The notes: generated by a model from the letters alone, not told the origin. Positions 1 to 7,569 are shown, numbered from the stretch's first letter. The stretch: DNA of 13,903 bases from an uncultured Streptococcus sp. (GCF_938036805.1 NZ_CALHWC010000146.1:1-13903); one strand, 5' to 3'. A program made the numbers and translations.

Positions 1-254
1 ATGTAGTGCTCATGCATAGTGATTTGCAGGATGTGGTCAAGGCTATCAAGCTCAGCCAGGCGACCATCCGTAATATCAAGGAAAATCTTTTCTGGGCCTT
101 TGCCTACAATACACTAGGTATCCCGATTGCTATGGGGTTATTGCATCTTTTCGGTGGTCCCTTGCTCAATCCTATGCTGGCTGGTCTGGCCATGAGCTTA
201 AGCTCCGTGTCAGTTGTGGCCAATGCTCTGCGCCTAGGACGCTTTAAACTTTAA
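1..254 (+). CDS. copA: CopA copper-exporting P-type ATPase, C-terminal fragment
   Basis: This is the last ~84 codons of a heavy-metal P1B-type ATPase; the start lies outside the window and the readable frame begins at base 3. The visible part opens with the end of the cytoplasmic hinge region (VVLMHSDLQDVVKAI, typical just after the P-domain) and continues into the last two membrane helices. These are roughly 'FAYNTLGIPIAMGLLHLF' and 'MLAGLAMSLSSVSVVANALRL', with the conserved Asn/Pro and Met/Ser residues that help form the Cu(I) path. Family knowledge: such enzymes pump Cu+ out of the cell using ATP. The copper-chaperone gene copZ follows after 29 bases, the streptococcal copYAZ order, so the CopY operator promoter should lie upstream, outside this window. 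Silver or another soft metal as substrate cannot be excluded from this fragment. Confidence 0.93.
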   Translation, partial: VVLMHSDLQDVVKAIKLSQATIRNIKENLFWAFAYNTLGIPIAMGLLHLFGGPLLNPMLAGLAMSLSSVSVVANALRLGRFKL

Positions 255-283
255 AATGGAAGAATATACGGAGGAATAAATCT

Positions 284-499
284 ATGAAACAAACAGTTCA
301 ATTAGAAAACTTATCTTGTCAAAACTGTGTTAAACACGTTACCCAGCACTTCCTATCTATGGAGGGAGTGTCAGATGTGACAGTAGATCTGGACAAGCAG
401 ACAGCAGAAGTTATTGCGGATAGATCCTTGAGTGTAGAGGATTATCAGGAGGCTTTGAGCAAAACCATTTATAAGGTCTTAGCGGTGCAGGATAGCTGA
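284..499 (+). CDS. copZ: CopZ-like copper chaperone (HMA domain)
   Basis: A 71-residue protein consisting of a single heavy-metal-associated domain. The metal-binding loop is LSCQNC, with C12 and C15 as the Cu(I) ligands; the Met that usually stands two residues before the first Cys is Ser here. Length and the beta-alpha-beta pattern fit CopZ/Atx1-type chaperones, which carry Cu(I) in the cytoplasm to CopA or to the CopY repressor. An excellent ribosome-binding site (GGAGGA, 271-276) lies 8 bases before the ATG. The gene follows copA closely, with no promoter visible between them, so it is most likely co-transcribed with copA. No convincing terminator is seen after it, so copper-induced transcripts may run into the lipoprotein gene. 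Confidence 0.92.
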   Translation: MKQTVQLENLSCQNCVKHVTQHFLSMEGVSDVTVDLDKQTAEVIADRSLSVEDYQEALSKTIYKVLAVQDS

Positions 500-505
500 G
501 CCAAC

Positions 506-534
506 TTGTAAAATAGGCTGAAAAAGTCTATAAT
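506..534 (+). promoter_or_regulatory. Promoter of the lipoprotein gene
   Basis: A sigma-70-type promoter lies between copZ and the lipoprotein gene: -35 TTGTAA (506-511), 17-base spacer, perfect -10 TATAAT (529-534). It allows the lipoprotein to be expressed independently of the copper operon. Confidence 0.65.
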
Positions 535-567
535 ATTAGTAATCATTTAATGGATAAGGAGAAAGCC

Positions 568-1131
568 ATGAAGCAGAAAATAGTCTATCCTTTGTTATGT
601 TGCTTAGCACTATCGACTTTGGCAGCCTGCTCTAGTAAGGCAGTTAATTCTACTCAAACGAGTTCGACTACTACTCAGGAATCTTCTCAAGTAGCTTCTA
701 GCCAGAGTGTTGCAGAATCGTCTTCTTCTGCAACAAGCAGTCAAAGCTCAGCAGAAGTTAGTCCAGAAAAGACGCAAGAGGAGAAAAAAGCAATGGATAT
801 TTCGGCCTTGGTCAATGGAGACTACTCCAGTGTAAAAGGAACCTGGCAAAATGCTGCTGGTCATCAGCTGGTTTTTAATGACAAAGGGTTGGTTTCCGAT
901 AGCTATGAGCTGTACGGAGCATCTCTGACAGACTATGGTACTGCTTCTGGCGGTGTATACGGCGGTGAAACTGGTGGTTTCTTGCTAGAGTTCATTCCAA
1001 AAGGTGTCAAGCTTGCGAATAAAGAAAATTTCCAAGATAGCTCAGATGCCAGCCAAGATCGTCTGTGGACGGGAGTTGGGATGAATAGCTTTGATGAACA
1101 AGGTCAATTTTATTATCGTGTTACTAACTAG
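568..1131 (+). CDS. Cell-surface lipoprotein, Ser-rich linker plus DUF6287-like domain
   Basis: A 187-residue lipoprotein of unknown function. The N-terminus has a short basic start, a hydrophobic stretch and a lipobox (TLAAC, Cys21), so it should be lipidated and anchored outside the membrane. Residues ~22-75 are a Ser/Thr/Gln-rich flexible linker. Residues ~76-187 (starting near MDISALVNGDY, with GTW and GGVYGG motifs) resemble the small domain that I recall as DUF6287, found in streptococcal and enterococcal lipoproteins. The ATG at 568 is chosen over an in-frame ATG at 550 because the ribosome-binding site AAGGAG (556-561) sits 6 bases before 568 and lies inside the longer version. It has its own promoter and a strong terminator, so it is a monocistronic unit or an appendix of the cop operon. 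No metal-binding motif is evident. A role in copper handling is not supported beyond position. Confidence 0.82.
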   Translation: MKQKIVYPLLCCLALSTLAACSSKAVNSTQTSSTTTQESSQVASSQSVAESSSSATSSQSSAEVSPEKTQEEKKAMDISALVNGDYSSVKGTWQNAAGHQLVFNDKGLVSDSYELYGASLTDYGTASGGVYGGETGGFLLEFIPKGVKLANKENFQDSSDASQDRLWTGVGMNSFDEQGQFYYRVTN

Positions 1132-1136
1132 TCGTG

Positions 1137-1170
1137 TAGGATAGAAATTTTCTATCCTATTTTTTGTTTT
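1137..1170 (+). terminator. Rho-independent terminator of the lipoprotein gene
   Basis: A perfect 9-bp stem TAGGATAGA (1137-1145) / TCTATCCTA (1151-1159) with a 5-base loop is followed by a T-rich run (1160-1170). It begins 5 bases after the lipoprotein stop codon. Confidence 0.85.
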
Positions 1171-1204
1171 AAAAGAGTAGTTAGTTAAAATATGATAAAA
1201 AATT

Positions 1205-1219
1205 GTGCAAACGTTTGAA
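1205..1219 (+). promoter_or_regulatory. Upstream cre-like site (CcpA)
   Basis: The sequence TGCAAACGTTTGAA is centred on CG at 1212-1213 and contains the 10-bp palindrome CAAACGTTTG. It fits the catabolite-responsive element consensus loosely. It lies just upstream of the -35 of the msmK promoter. Confidence 0.5.
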
Positions 1220-1226
1220 TAAATGC

Positions 1227-1255
1227 TTGAAATAATGATTAAAAAAGGATATAAT
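1227..1255 (+). promoter_or_regulatory. Promoter of msmK
   Basis: A near-ideal vegetative promoter: -35 TTGAAA (1227-1232), 17-base spacer, -10 TATAAT (1250-1255). Transcription should start around 1262, leaving a leader of roughly 68 bases before the msmK ATG. Confidence 0.8.
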
Positions 1256-1261
1256 ATTTTT

Positions 1262-1276
1262 ATGAAAGCGCTTTGA
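1262..1276 (+). promoter_or_regulatory. cre site at the msmK transcription start
   Basis: ATGAAAGCGCTTTGA matches the CcpA catabolite-responsive element well, with the perfect palindrome AAAGCGCTTT at 1265-1274. It sits on the predicted transcription start, where bound CcpA-HPr(Ser-P) would block initiation. The sequence thus predicts glucose repression of msmK. Confidence 0.75.
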
Positions 1277-1329
1277 AACTTTTAGGGGCTTCAAGGGCAA
1301 CTATTTTCACATAAAGTAAAGGGGAACTT

Positions 1330-2460
1330 ATGGTTGAGTTAAATCTGAAAAATATTTATAAAAAGTATCCAAACAGTGAGCACTATTCTGTTGAAGACTT
1401 TAATTTGGACATTAAGGACAAGGAATTTATCGTTTTCGTCGGTCCGTCAGGATGTGGGAAATCCACAACGCTGCGTATGATTGCGGGTCTTGAGGATATC
1501 ACAGAAGGAACAGCGTCGATTGACGGCAAAGTGGTCAATGACGTTGCGCCGAAAGACCGCGATATTGCTATGGTCTTCCAGAACTATGCCCTCTATCCAC
1601 ACATGACTGTCTATGACAATATGGCTTTCGGTCTGAAACTGCGCAAGTACAGCAAGGAAGATATTGACAAACGGGTGCAAGAAGCGGCTGAAATTCTTGG
1701 CTTGAAAGAATTCTTGGATCGCAAACCAGCGGACTTGTCTGGCGGTCAACGTCAGCGGGTTGCCATGGGTCGTGCCATCGTGCGTGATGCAAAGGTTTTC
1801 CTAATGGACGAGCCTTTGTCAAACTTGGATGCGAAGTTGCGTGTTTCCATGCGTGCTGAGATTGCCAAAATCCACCGCCGTATCGGAGCAACAACCATCT
1901 ACGTAACCCACGACCAGACAGAAGCCATGACCTTGGCTGATCGTATCGTTATCATGTCAGCGACCAAGAACCCTGCTGGAACTGGCACGATTGGTCGAGT
2001 AGAGCAAATTGGTAGCCCACAAGAAGTTTACAACCACCCAGTTAACAAATTTGTGGCAGGCTTCATCGGTAGCCCAGCGATGAACTTTATTACTGTGACA
2101 CTTGAGGGAAATCAAATTGTTGCCAATGGCTTGCGTTTGACAGTTCCAGAAGGAACACTGAAGGTGCTGCTTGAGAAGGGCTATGACGGTAAGAAATTGA
2201 TCTTCGGTATTCGTCCAGAAGATATCAATACAGAAGCTGCTTTCTTGGAGACCTTCCCAGATTCTGTGGTTCATGCGACCATTTCTGTATCTGAGCTTTT
2301 GGGTTCTGAGTCTCACCTTTACTGTCAAGTTGGCGACAGCGAGTTTATCGCACGTGTAGATGCTCGTGACTACTCAGAAACAGGTGCTGGAATTGACCTT
2401 GGCTTCGACTTGAACAAGGCGCATTTCTTTGATTTCGAAACAGAGAAAACAGTTTATTAA
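1330..2460 (+). CDS. msmK: MsmK, shared ATPase of carbohydrate ABC importers
   Basis: A 376-residue ATP-binding protein of the MalK/UgpC/MsmK (CUT1) type. It shows Walker A GPSGCGKST (38-46), Q-loop Gln84, signature LSGGQ (136-140), Walker B with MDEP and catalytic Glu161, D-loop SNLDAKLR and H-loop His194. A C-terminal regulatory OB-type domain (from ~240) carries the MalK-like 'GIRPED' segment. Family knowledge: in streptococci MsmK is a stand-alone ATPase that energises several sugar importers (for example raffinose/multiple-sugar, maltodextrin and sialic acid systems), each of which has its own binding protein and permeases. The lack of permease genes next to it fits this role. Ribosome-binding site AAAGGGGA precedes the ATG by about 5 bases. 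Two cre sites flank the promoter, so catabolite control is likely. A hairpin terminator follows. Confidence 0.93.
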   Translation: MVELNLKNIYKKYPNSEHYSVEDFNLDIKDKEFIVFVGPSGCGKSTTLRMIAGLEDITEGTASIDGKVVNDVAPKDRDIAMVFQNYALYPHMTVYDNMAFGLKLRKYSKEDIDKRVQEAAEILGLKEFLDRKPADLSGGQRQRVAMGRAIVRDAKVFLMDEPLSNLDAKLRVSMRAEIAKIHRRIGATTIYVTHDQTEAMTLADRIVIMSATKNPAGTGTIGRVEQIGSPQEVYNHPVNKFVAGFIGSPAMNFITVTLEGNQIVANGLRLTVPEGTLKVLLEKGYDGKKLIFGIRPEDINTEAAFLETFPDSVVHATISVSELLGSESHLYCQVGDSEFIARVDARDYSETGAGIDLGFDLNKAHFFDFETEKTVY

Positions 2461-2473
2461 AATATGAGTTTAA

Positions 2474-2526
2474 AAAAGATAGTCAGCAAGCCAAACGGAA
2501 TGCATTTGGTCTGCGGACTATCTTTT
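2474..2526. terminator. Bidirectional terminator between msmK and rlmA
   Basis: A long inverted repeat: the outer stem AAAAGATAGTC (2474-2484) pairs perfectly with GACTATCTTTT (2516-2526). An inner stem of GCAAGCCAAA against TTTGGTCTGC contains one mismatch and one wobble. The A-rich left arm and T-rich right side allow it to work for both converging genes. It sits 13 bases after the msmK stop and 2 bases after the rlmA stop. Confidence 0.85.
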
Positions 2527-2528
2527 CT

Positions 2529-3377
2529 TTATTTTGCTTTTCCGATAAGAATGGTGGCGGCAATGGTGACTTGGGTGAGGTCAGTCCAGTCGATCTGGTC
2601 TTGCTCGACATGAAAGAGCAGCGGTGTCATTGCTAAAAAAGCTGTTCGGCTTTCGGCAGTCAAGGATTGGCTGGACTCGACAGTAATCTCGGAGATTATA
2701 TCGAAGTGCTCTTGGAAATGCTGGATGACTTCTTGGTTAGAGTAATCCTTGTTGCTGAGCTGTCTAGCGGCTTTTTGGCGAATTTCCTGAAGATGGTGCT
2801 CGGTGGGGATGACCTTGATGAGGAGGGCATTGTCAGACATGACTCTCCGAAATTCCTGATAATTGGCTGGAGAAAAGATATCTAAAATGATGTCCATGCT
2901 GGCATCTTGTAGCGGTAGCTTAGCCAAATCACCGACGAACCAATTGACTGCGAAACTACTGTCGCTCTTAGCTGCCAACTGGATAGAATCTTTTGAAATA
3001 TCAAAGGCATAGAAGGTTTTTTGGGAATGGATTTCTTGGAGTTTGCGAGAGTAGAAGCCCTCGCCGCAGCCAATATCTAAGACTGTTCTGGCAGTTTCTG
3101 AGCTAGCAAGTAAGTTCGAGGCAGCTTCTAAGATAGCTTGGTAGAATCCCGCTTCTAAAATCAACTGCCGATTTTGAAAACTGGCTTTATCATAGTCTTT
3201 GGGCTGCTTGATTTGAGGTGCCAGATTGACATAGCCAAACTTGGCCAAGTCGTAAGAATGGCGATGGTGGCATTTGAGGCTATTTTCCATCAGCTGTAGA
3301 TCTTCCTTGCAGATGGGGCAGGCAAAAGCGGTCGCAGTAGCAAAGCGCTGGAGTTTGGGTTTGAGGTTTGTATTCAT
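2529..3377 (-). CDS. rlmA: RlmA-family 23S rRNA (guanine-N1) methyltransferase
   Basis: A 282-residue SAM-dependent rRNA methyltransferase. An N-terminal zinc finger uses Cys20, Cys23, Cys36 and His40, the same 3/13/4 spacing as known for E. coli RlmA. The Rossmann core has motif I VLDIGCGEG (~99-107). Family knowledge: the Gram-positive RlmA(II) branch methylates G748 in helix 35 of 23S rRNA, in the macrolide exit tunnel (G745 in E. coli). In pneumococcus this mark influences telithromycin sensitivity. The start at 3377 (MNTNLKPK) is chosen because longer versions run back into the tyrS coding region and terminator, and 282 aa is the usual length. The ribosome-binding site is poor. It lies 55 bases after tyrS on the same strand, behind a terminator. 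I see no promoter of its own. Confidence 0.88.
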   Translation of the reverse strand: MNTNLKPKLQRFATATAFACPICKEDLQLMENSLKCHHRHSYDLAKFGYVNLAPQIKQPKDYDKASFQNRQLILEAGFYQAILEAASNLLASSETARTVLDIGCGEGFYSRKLQEIHSQKTFYAFDISKDSIQLAAKSDSSFAVNWFVGDLAKLPLQDASMDIILDIFSPANYQEFRRVMSDNALLIKVIPTEHHLQEIRQKAARQLSNKDYSNQEVIQHFQEHFDIISEITVESSQSLTAESRTAFLAMTPLLFHVEQDQIDWTDLTQVTIAATILIGKAK

Positions 3378-3392
3378 AGTTTTAAGTCTAAC

Positions 3393-3425
3393 AAAAAAAG
3401 GACTGGATGGCAAATGCCTCCAGTC
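3393..3425 (-). terminator. Terminator of tyrS
   Basis: On the minus strand, GACTGGA-GGCA pairs with TGCC-(A)-TCCAGTC (3401-3425) in an 11-bp stem with one bulged base and a 2-base loop. A run of T (A on the plus strand, 3393-3399) follows. It begins 8 bases after the tyrS stop. Confidence 0.85.
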
Positions 3426-3432
3426 TGTTTTA

Positions 3433-4689
3433 TTAGTATGTAAGGACGAAGTATTTCTTCTTACCACGGCGGATAACGGTGAGTTCATTCTCTAACTTAT
3501 CCGCGTCGCTCAAGACATAGTCAAGGTCTTGGATACGGTCGCCATTGACATAGATGGCTCCATTTTGAACATCTTCGCGGGCTTGGCGTTTTGAGTTGAC
3601 CACGCCAGATGTTACGAGGATTTCCACGATGTTGTGGTTTTCGTCTGCTTGTACTTGATAGTTTGGCACGCCACGAAGTCCTTGTTTGAGTTCTTTGACA
3701 GAAAGGTTTTTGATATTTCCAGCAAAGAGTTGCTCGGTAATGTTAAGGGCTTCCTTGTAGGCTTCTTCACCGTGGACAAGAGTCACGACTTCACGAGCGA
3801 GGATTTTTTGAGCCAAGCGTTCGTGTGGAGCTGCTTCAAACTGTTTGCGGATGTCTCTAATTTCATCGAGAGACAAGAAAGTAAAGATCTTCAAGAAGCG
3901 AACGGCGTCAGCATCCATCACATTCATCCAGAATTGGTACATTTCGTATGGAGAAGTTTTGTCAGGATTGAGCCAAACAGCATTTCCTTCTGATTTACCA
4001 AATTTTTTACCAGTCGCATCAGTGATAAGGGGGACAGTAATAACGTGGCCAGTCTTGTCAACTTTACGACGTAGCAATTCTGTACCTGCTGTCATATTTC
4101 CCCACTGGTCAGAACCACCAATTTGAAGGGTTACGTTATGTTCTTTGTTAAGGACAAAGAAGTCGTAACCTTGCATGATTTGGTAGGCAAACTCTGTGTA
4201 AGAAATTCCTGTTTCAATCCGTTTTTTTACGGATTCCTTGCTCATCATGTAGTTGACAGTGAAGTATTTACCGACGTCACGGAGGAAGTCAATGAAGCTG
4301 ATGCTGCCAAACCAGTCGTAGTTATTGACCATGACAGCTTTATTTTCGCCATTTTCAAAGTCAAGAAAGCGTGACAGTTGGCCTTGGATAGACTGAACCC
4401 AGCCATCAACGGTTTCCTTGGTTTGCAGGCTACGCTCTGCATCTTTAAAGGATGGGTCACCAATCAGACCCGTTGCACCACCGACGAGGGCATAAGGCTT
4501 GTGACCAGCTAACTGTAAGCGCCGGCTGGTCAAAATAGCCACTAAGTGACCTAAGTGCAGACTGTCTGCTGTTGGATCGTATCCAGTATAATAAGAGACC
4601 TGCCCTTCTTCTAAGGCTTTACGCAAAGCTTCTTCATCAGTAGTTTGAAAAATCAAACCACGCTCTTTTAGCTCATCAAAAATGTGCAT
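3433..4689 (-). CDS. tyrS: Tyrosyl-tRNA synthetase (TyrS)
   Basis: A 418-residue class I aminoacyl-tRNA synthetase that charges tRNA-Tyr in the cytoplasm. The HIGH-type motif is HLGH (45-48) after the TyrRS-typical 'YTGYDPTADSL'. The tyrosine-binding segment includes 'YDF' near 175-177 and 'QIGGSDQWGN' (189-198), and the KMSKS loop appears as KFGKS (229-233). An S4 RNA-binding domain closes the protein (~350-418). The ATG at 4689 is chosen: it gives the standard bacterial length and has a good AAAGGAG site 9 bases upstream. An in-frame TTG 48 bases earlier has no such support. It is divergent from pbp1b, a common streptococcal arrangement, and ends in a strong terminator. The leader is short and carries no T-box. 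Confidence 0.96.
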   Translation of the reverse strand: MHIFDELKERGLIFQTTDEEALRKALEEGQVSYYTGYDPTADSLHLGHLVAILTSRRLQLAGHKPYALVGGATGLIGDPSFKDAERSLQTKETVDGWVQSIQGQLSRFLDFENGENKAVMVNNYDWFGSISFIDFLRDVGKYFTVNYMMSKESVKKRIETGISYTEFAYQIMQGYDFFVLNKEHNVTLQIGGSDQWGNMTAGTELLRRKVDKTGHVITVPLITDATGKKFGKSEGNAVWLNPDKTSPYEMYQFWMNVMDADAVRFLKIFTFLSLDEIRDIRKQFEAAPHERLAQKILAREVVTLVHGEEAYKEALNITEQLFAGNIKNLSVKELKQGLRGVPNYQVQADENHNIVEILVTSGVVNSKRQAREDVQNGAIYVNGDRIQDLDYVLSDADKLENELTVIRRGKKKYFVLTY

Positions 4690-4712
4690 AGTTGTCTCTC
4701 CTTTTCTAAGAT

Positions 4713-4734
4713 AGCAAAGGATTTTGCCCTTGCT
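4713..4734 (-). other. Small hairpin in the tyrS leader
   Basis: In the tyrS mRNA leader, AGCAAGG pairs with CCTTTGCT (one bulged base) around a 7-base loop, ending about 6 bases before the ribosome-binding site. It could modulate translation, but its small size and modest stability make chance a fair explanation. Confidence 0.3.
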
Positions 4735-4760
4735 CAAGTATTTTTTTGTTTTATCCCTCT

Positions 4761-4788
4761 ATTGTATCACAAACCCGACAAATAGCAA
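4761..4788 (-). promoter_or_regulatory. Promoter of tyrS
   Basis: On the minus strand: -35 TTGCTA (4783-4788), 16-base spacer, -10 TACAAT (4761-4766) preceded by TG, i.e. an extended -10. Transcription from here would give a leader of about 65 bases. Confidence 0.6.
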
Positions 4789-4837
4789 TGAGTAGCCAGA
4801 AAATAATTCCTGTAAAAGCGCTAGAATTAGCTCTTTC

Positions 4838-4867
4838 TTGATATAATCTGCTGATGTTTGCTATAAT
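4838..4867 (+). promoter_or_regulatory. Promoter of pbp1b
   Basis: -35 TTGATA (4838-4843), 18-base spacer, -10 TATAAT (4862-4867) with an extended TGC in front. The leader before the ATG at 4886 is only about 12 bases and carries the ribosome-binding site AAGGAG. Confidence 0.75.
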
Positions 4868-4885
4868 AGTCGATAAGGAGAATCT

Positions 4886-7252
4886 ATGTTGAAACCATTT
4901 ATAAAAAAGTTAAAACAGTTTGGTAAGGGGGAGCCCTCACCTGTTAAGACGTCTAAGCCAAAAGGAGAGACATGGTCGGTACTGGATACTGTTTCCGTTA
5001 TTTTTCGGACAGTAAAATTACTCTTAAATGTCGCTTTTGTATTTATCTTTTTTGGAATAGTATTGGGGGCTGGACTCGGATTGGGCTATGCCGCCAGCCT
5101 TTTTAGTGATGTCTCCGTGCCGAAGCAGGAGGAGCTGGTAAGTCAGGTCAATAAGATTTCTGGGATTTCGAAGCTGACCTATGCTAACGGAGAGTTGATT
5201 TCTGAAATCGATAATGATTTGTTGCGGATCCCAGTTGCCAGCGATGCGATTTCTGATAATGTCAAAAATGCTATCATTGCGACGGAAGATGAGAACTTTG
5301 AAACTCACAATGGTGTTGTGCCCAAGGCGGTTCTGCGGGCAACCTTGGGTTCTGTAGTTGGAGTTGGTTCATCCAGCGGGGGCTCGACCTTAACTCAGCA
5401 GTTGATCAAGCAGCAGGTCGTGGGAGATGCTCCGACTTTCAAGCGGAAGGCAGTAGAGATTGTTGATGCCTTGGCTTTGGAACGCTATATGTCTAAGGAT
5501 GACATTCTGACTGCTTATTTGAATGTGGCACCTTTTGGCCGGAATAACAAAGGACAAAATATCGCTGGAGTGGAAGAAGCAGCTCAAGGGATTTTTGGTG
5601 TATCAGCCAAGGATTTGAGTATTCCGCAGGCTGCTTTTATTGCTGGATTGCCTCAGAGTCCGATTGTTTATTCGCCCTATGCCTCTGATGGTAGCATGAA
5701 GAGTCCAGATGATATGGCTTTAGGTCTAGAGCGGGCTCGGAATGTTTTGTATAATATGTACCGTACAGGTCGACTGAGTGAGGCAGACTATCAGCAGTAC
5801 AAGGACTATGATCTGACGCAAGATTTTAAATCGACTGAGAGCCTTCAAAAGAGCTCGCATAGTTACCTCTACCATACAGCTTTTTCAGAAGCGCAGACGG
5901 CCATGTACCAGTATTTAATTCAGCGGGACAATGTATCTCAGCAAGAATTAAAAAATAATGCAACGGTTGAAGCCTATCAAGAGTTGGCTCGAAAAGAGCT
6001 GAGCGAGGGTGGTTATACGGTCACAACAACCATCAATCATTCCATTCATCAGGCGATGCAGAACGCTGTTGCCAACTACGGTGGTCTCTTGGATGATGGG
6101 ACAGGAATGGTCGAGGTTGGAAATGTCCTTCAGGACAATAAAACAGGAGCCATTATTGGTTTTGTCGGTGGTAGAGACTATAGTTCTAATCAAAACAACC
6201 ATGCTTTTGATACGGAAAGATCTCCTGGTTCGACTATCAAGCCGATTTTAGCTTATGGGATTGCCATTGACCAAGGGCTGATGGGAAGTGCAAGTGTCCT
6301 TTCCAATTATCCGACGAACTTCTCCAGCGGTGAGCCGATTATGCACGTGGACAGTCGCGGGACAGGCATGATGGACCTGCAGGAAGCCCTCAATACTTCT
6401 TGGAATATTCCAGCTTATTGGACCTATCGTGCACTTCGCGAGAAGGGTGTCAATGTCCGAGGCTATATGGAAAAAATGGGCTACCATATTGACAACTACG
6501 ATATTGAAAGTCTACCAATGGGTGGGGGAATCGAGGTTTCGGTTGCCCAGCACACCAACGGTTTCCAGACCTTGGCTAATAACGGTTCTTATCAAGAAAA
6601 GTATATGATCGAAAAGATCACAGCTCCTGACGGCAAGGTGGTTTATGAGCATAAGGCAAAACCAGTTCAGGTGTATTCGCCTGCTACTGCAACGATTATG
6701 CAAAGCTTGATGCGGGGTGTGCTTAACTCTGGTGCAACTACGACCTTTAAATCAAGGATTGGTCAAGTCAATGGTACCTTGGCAGGTGCAGACTGGATTG
6801 GTAAGACAGGTACAACCAACAGCAATGGTGATATGTGGCTCATGCTTTCTACTCCTCGGATGACCCTTGGAGGCTGGATTGGTCATGATGATAATACTTC
6901 TATGGCTGCCCTAACAGGCTACAATAATAATGCGGCCTATATGGCCTATCTAGCCAATGCTATTTATGAGGCGGATCCAGAGGCTTGGGGAATCGGAGAG
7001 AAATTCAATCTTGATTCGAGTGTTATCAAGTCTGATGTTCTCAAGTCTACTGGAGAGAGACCAGGAACTGTCACAATCAATGGCCGCTCCATTAATCTAA
7101 GCGGTCCGACTGTTCCTAGCTACTGGGCTAAGAATGGCGCTCCAACGACGAGCTATCGCTTTGGTATCGGCGCATCAGATGCGGATTATCAGAAAGCTTG
7201 GGGAGCAATTTTGGGTGGTACAACTGGCAATACCAATCGTAATAGCCAATGA
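4886..7252 (+). CDS. pbp1b: Class A penicillin-binding protein PBP1b
   Basis: A 788-residue bifunctional peptidoglycan synthase. A basic cytoplasmic tail is followed by one membrane helix (~43-70). The GT51 glycosyltransferase domain has its catalytic Glu134 in 'ATEDENFETHNG' and the 'GGSTLTQQLIKQ' motif (165-176); it polymerises lipid II into glycan strands outside the membrane. The transpeptidase domain has Ser449-T-I-Lys452 (SPGSTIKP, the acyl-enzyme serine), Ser505-W-Asn507 and K640-T-G-T, and cross-links peptides; it is the beta-lactam target. Length and motif order fit streptococcal PBP1b. The ribosome-binding site AAGGAG is ideally placed. No terminator is visible before the LXG cluster 41 bases downstream, so read-through into that cluster is likely. 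In other streptococci rpoB usually follows here. Confidence 0.95.
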   Translation: MLKPFIKKLKQFGKGEPSPVKTSKPKGETWSVLDTVSVIFRTVKLLLNVAFVFIFFGIVLGAGLGLGYAASLFSDVSVPKQEELVSQVNKISGISKLTYANGELISEIDNDLLRIPVASDAISDNVKNAIIATEDENFETHNGVVPKAVLRATLGSVVGVGSSSGGSTLTQQLIKQQVVGDAPTFKRKAVEIVDALALERYMSKDDILTAYLNVAPFGRNNKGQNIAGVEEAAQGIFGVSAKDLSIPQAAFIAGLPQSPIVYSPYASDGSMKSPDDMALGLERARNVLYNMYRTGRLSEADYQQYKDYDLTQDFKSTESLQKSSHSYLYHTAFSEAQTAMYQYLIQRDNVSQQELKNNATVEAYQELARKELSEGGYTVTTTINHSIHQAMQNAVANYGGLLDDGTGMVEVGNVLQDNKTGAIIGFVGGRDYSSNQNNHAFDTERSPGSTIKPILAYGIAIDQGLMGSASVLSNYPTNFSSGEPIMHVDSRGTGMMDLQEALNTSWNIPAYWTYRALREKGVNVRGYMEKMGYHIDNYDIESLPMGGGIEVSVAQHTNGFQTLANNGSYQEKYMIEKITAPDGKVVYEHKAKPVQVYSPATATIMQSLMRGVLNSGATTTFKSRIGQVNGTLAGADWIGKTGTTNSNGDMWLMLSTPRMTLGGWIGHDDNTSMAALTGYNNNAAYMAYLANAIYEADPEAWGIGEKFNLDSSVIKSDVLKSTGERPGTVTINGRSINLSGPTVPSYWAKNGAPTTSYRFGIGASDADYQKAWGAILGGTTGNTNRNSQ

Positions 7253-7293
7253 GAAATTGCCTAACAATTAGAACGAAAGATAGGGAGTACTAG

Positions 7294-7569
7294 ATGTCAG
7301 GGAAGATTTCTTCAGATACTATCGCAGCAAGTTCCGCAATTAGTGAATTAGTAGGAGTGGATACTTCAGCCTTCAGGAACAATCAAGTTGAATTTGGTTA
7401 TACAAGTGATATTGCTGGAATGGAAGCTGGTCGTCAAGCCTGCAATCAAATGTTGCAGGCTGTCAGTGATTTCAGTTCGGCCGTCTTAACTCAGGCTAAT
7501 AAATTTCCAGAAATTGCTGCAAAAATTGAGAAACGCGATATAGAGCAGGCACAACGTTGGAGCAACTGA
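7294..7569 (+). CDS. Lap1-like (DUF3130 / TIGR04197) T7SS LXG-associated protein
   Basis: A 91-residue, mostly helical, cysteine-poor protein without signal peptide, similar in size to WXG100 proteins but lacking a clear WXG. The pattern, and its place directly before a DUF3958-like gene and an LXG gene, match the DUF3130 'Lap1' family. Family knowledge: Lap1 and Lap2 bind the LXG domain of a T7SSb toxin and form a composite export signal. A C-terminal hydrophobic-x3-D element (IEKRD, 78-82) resembles the FxxxD motif reported for Lap1 proteins. Ribosome-binding site GGGAG lies 6 bases before the ATG. Its stop codon overlaps the next start (TGATG), so translation is coupled. It is the first gene of the island. 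No promoter was found in the 41 bases before it. Confidence 0.8.
   Translation: MSGKISSDTIAASSAISELVGVDTSAFRNNQVEFGYTSDIAGMEAGRQACNQMLQAVSDFSSAVLTQANKFPEIAAKIEKRDIEQAQRWSN

Noticed and set aside
3378..3488. Longer RlmA with 37 extra residues
   Set aside because: The extension runs through the tyrS terminator and into the tyrS coding region in another frame.
4690..4737. Longer TyrS starting at a TTG
   Set aside because: It has no ribosome-binding site there, and the ATG at 4689 gives the family length with a good AAAGGAG site.
4690..4760. T-box riboswitch expected before a tyrS gene
   Set aside because: The leader from the predicted promoter is only ~65 bases and has no T-box consensus or antiterminator/terminator pair.
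4811..4826. cre-like sequence TGTAAAAGCGCTAGAA near the pbp1b promoter
   Set aside because: Only the central AGCGCT is symmetric; the outer cre positions do not match.
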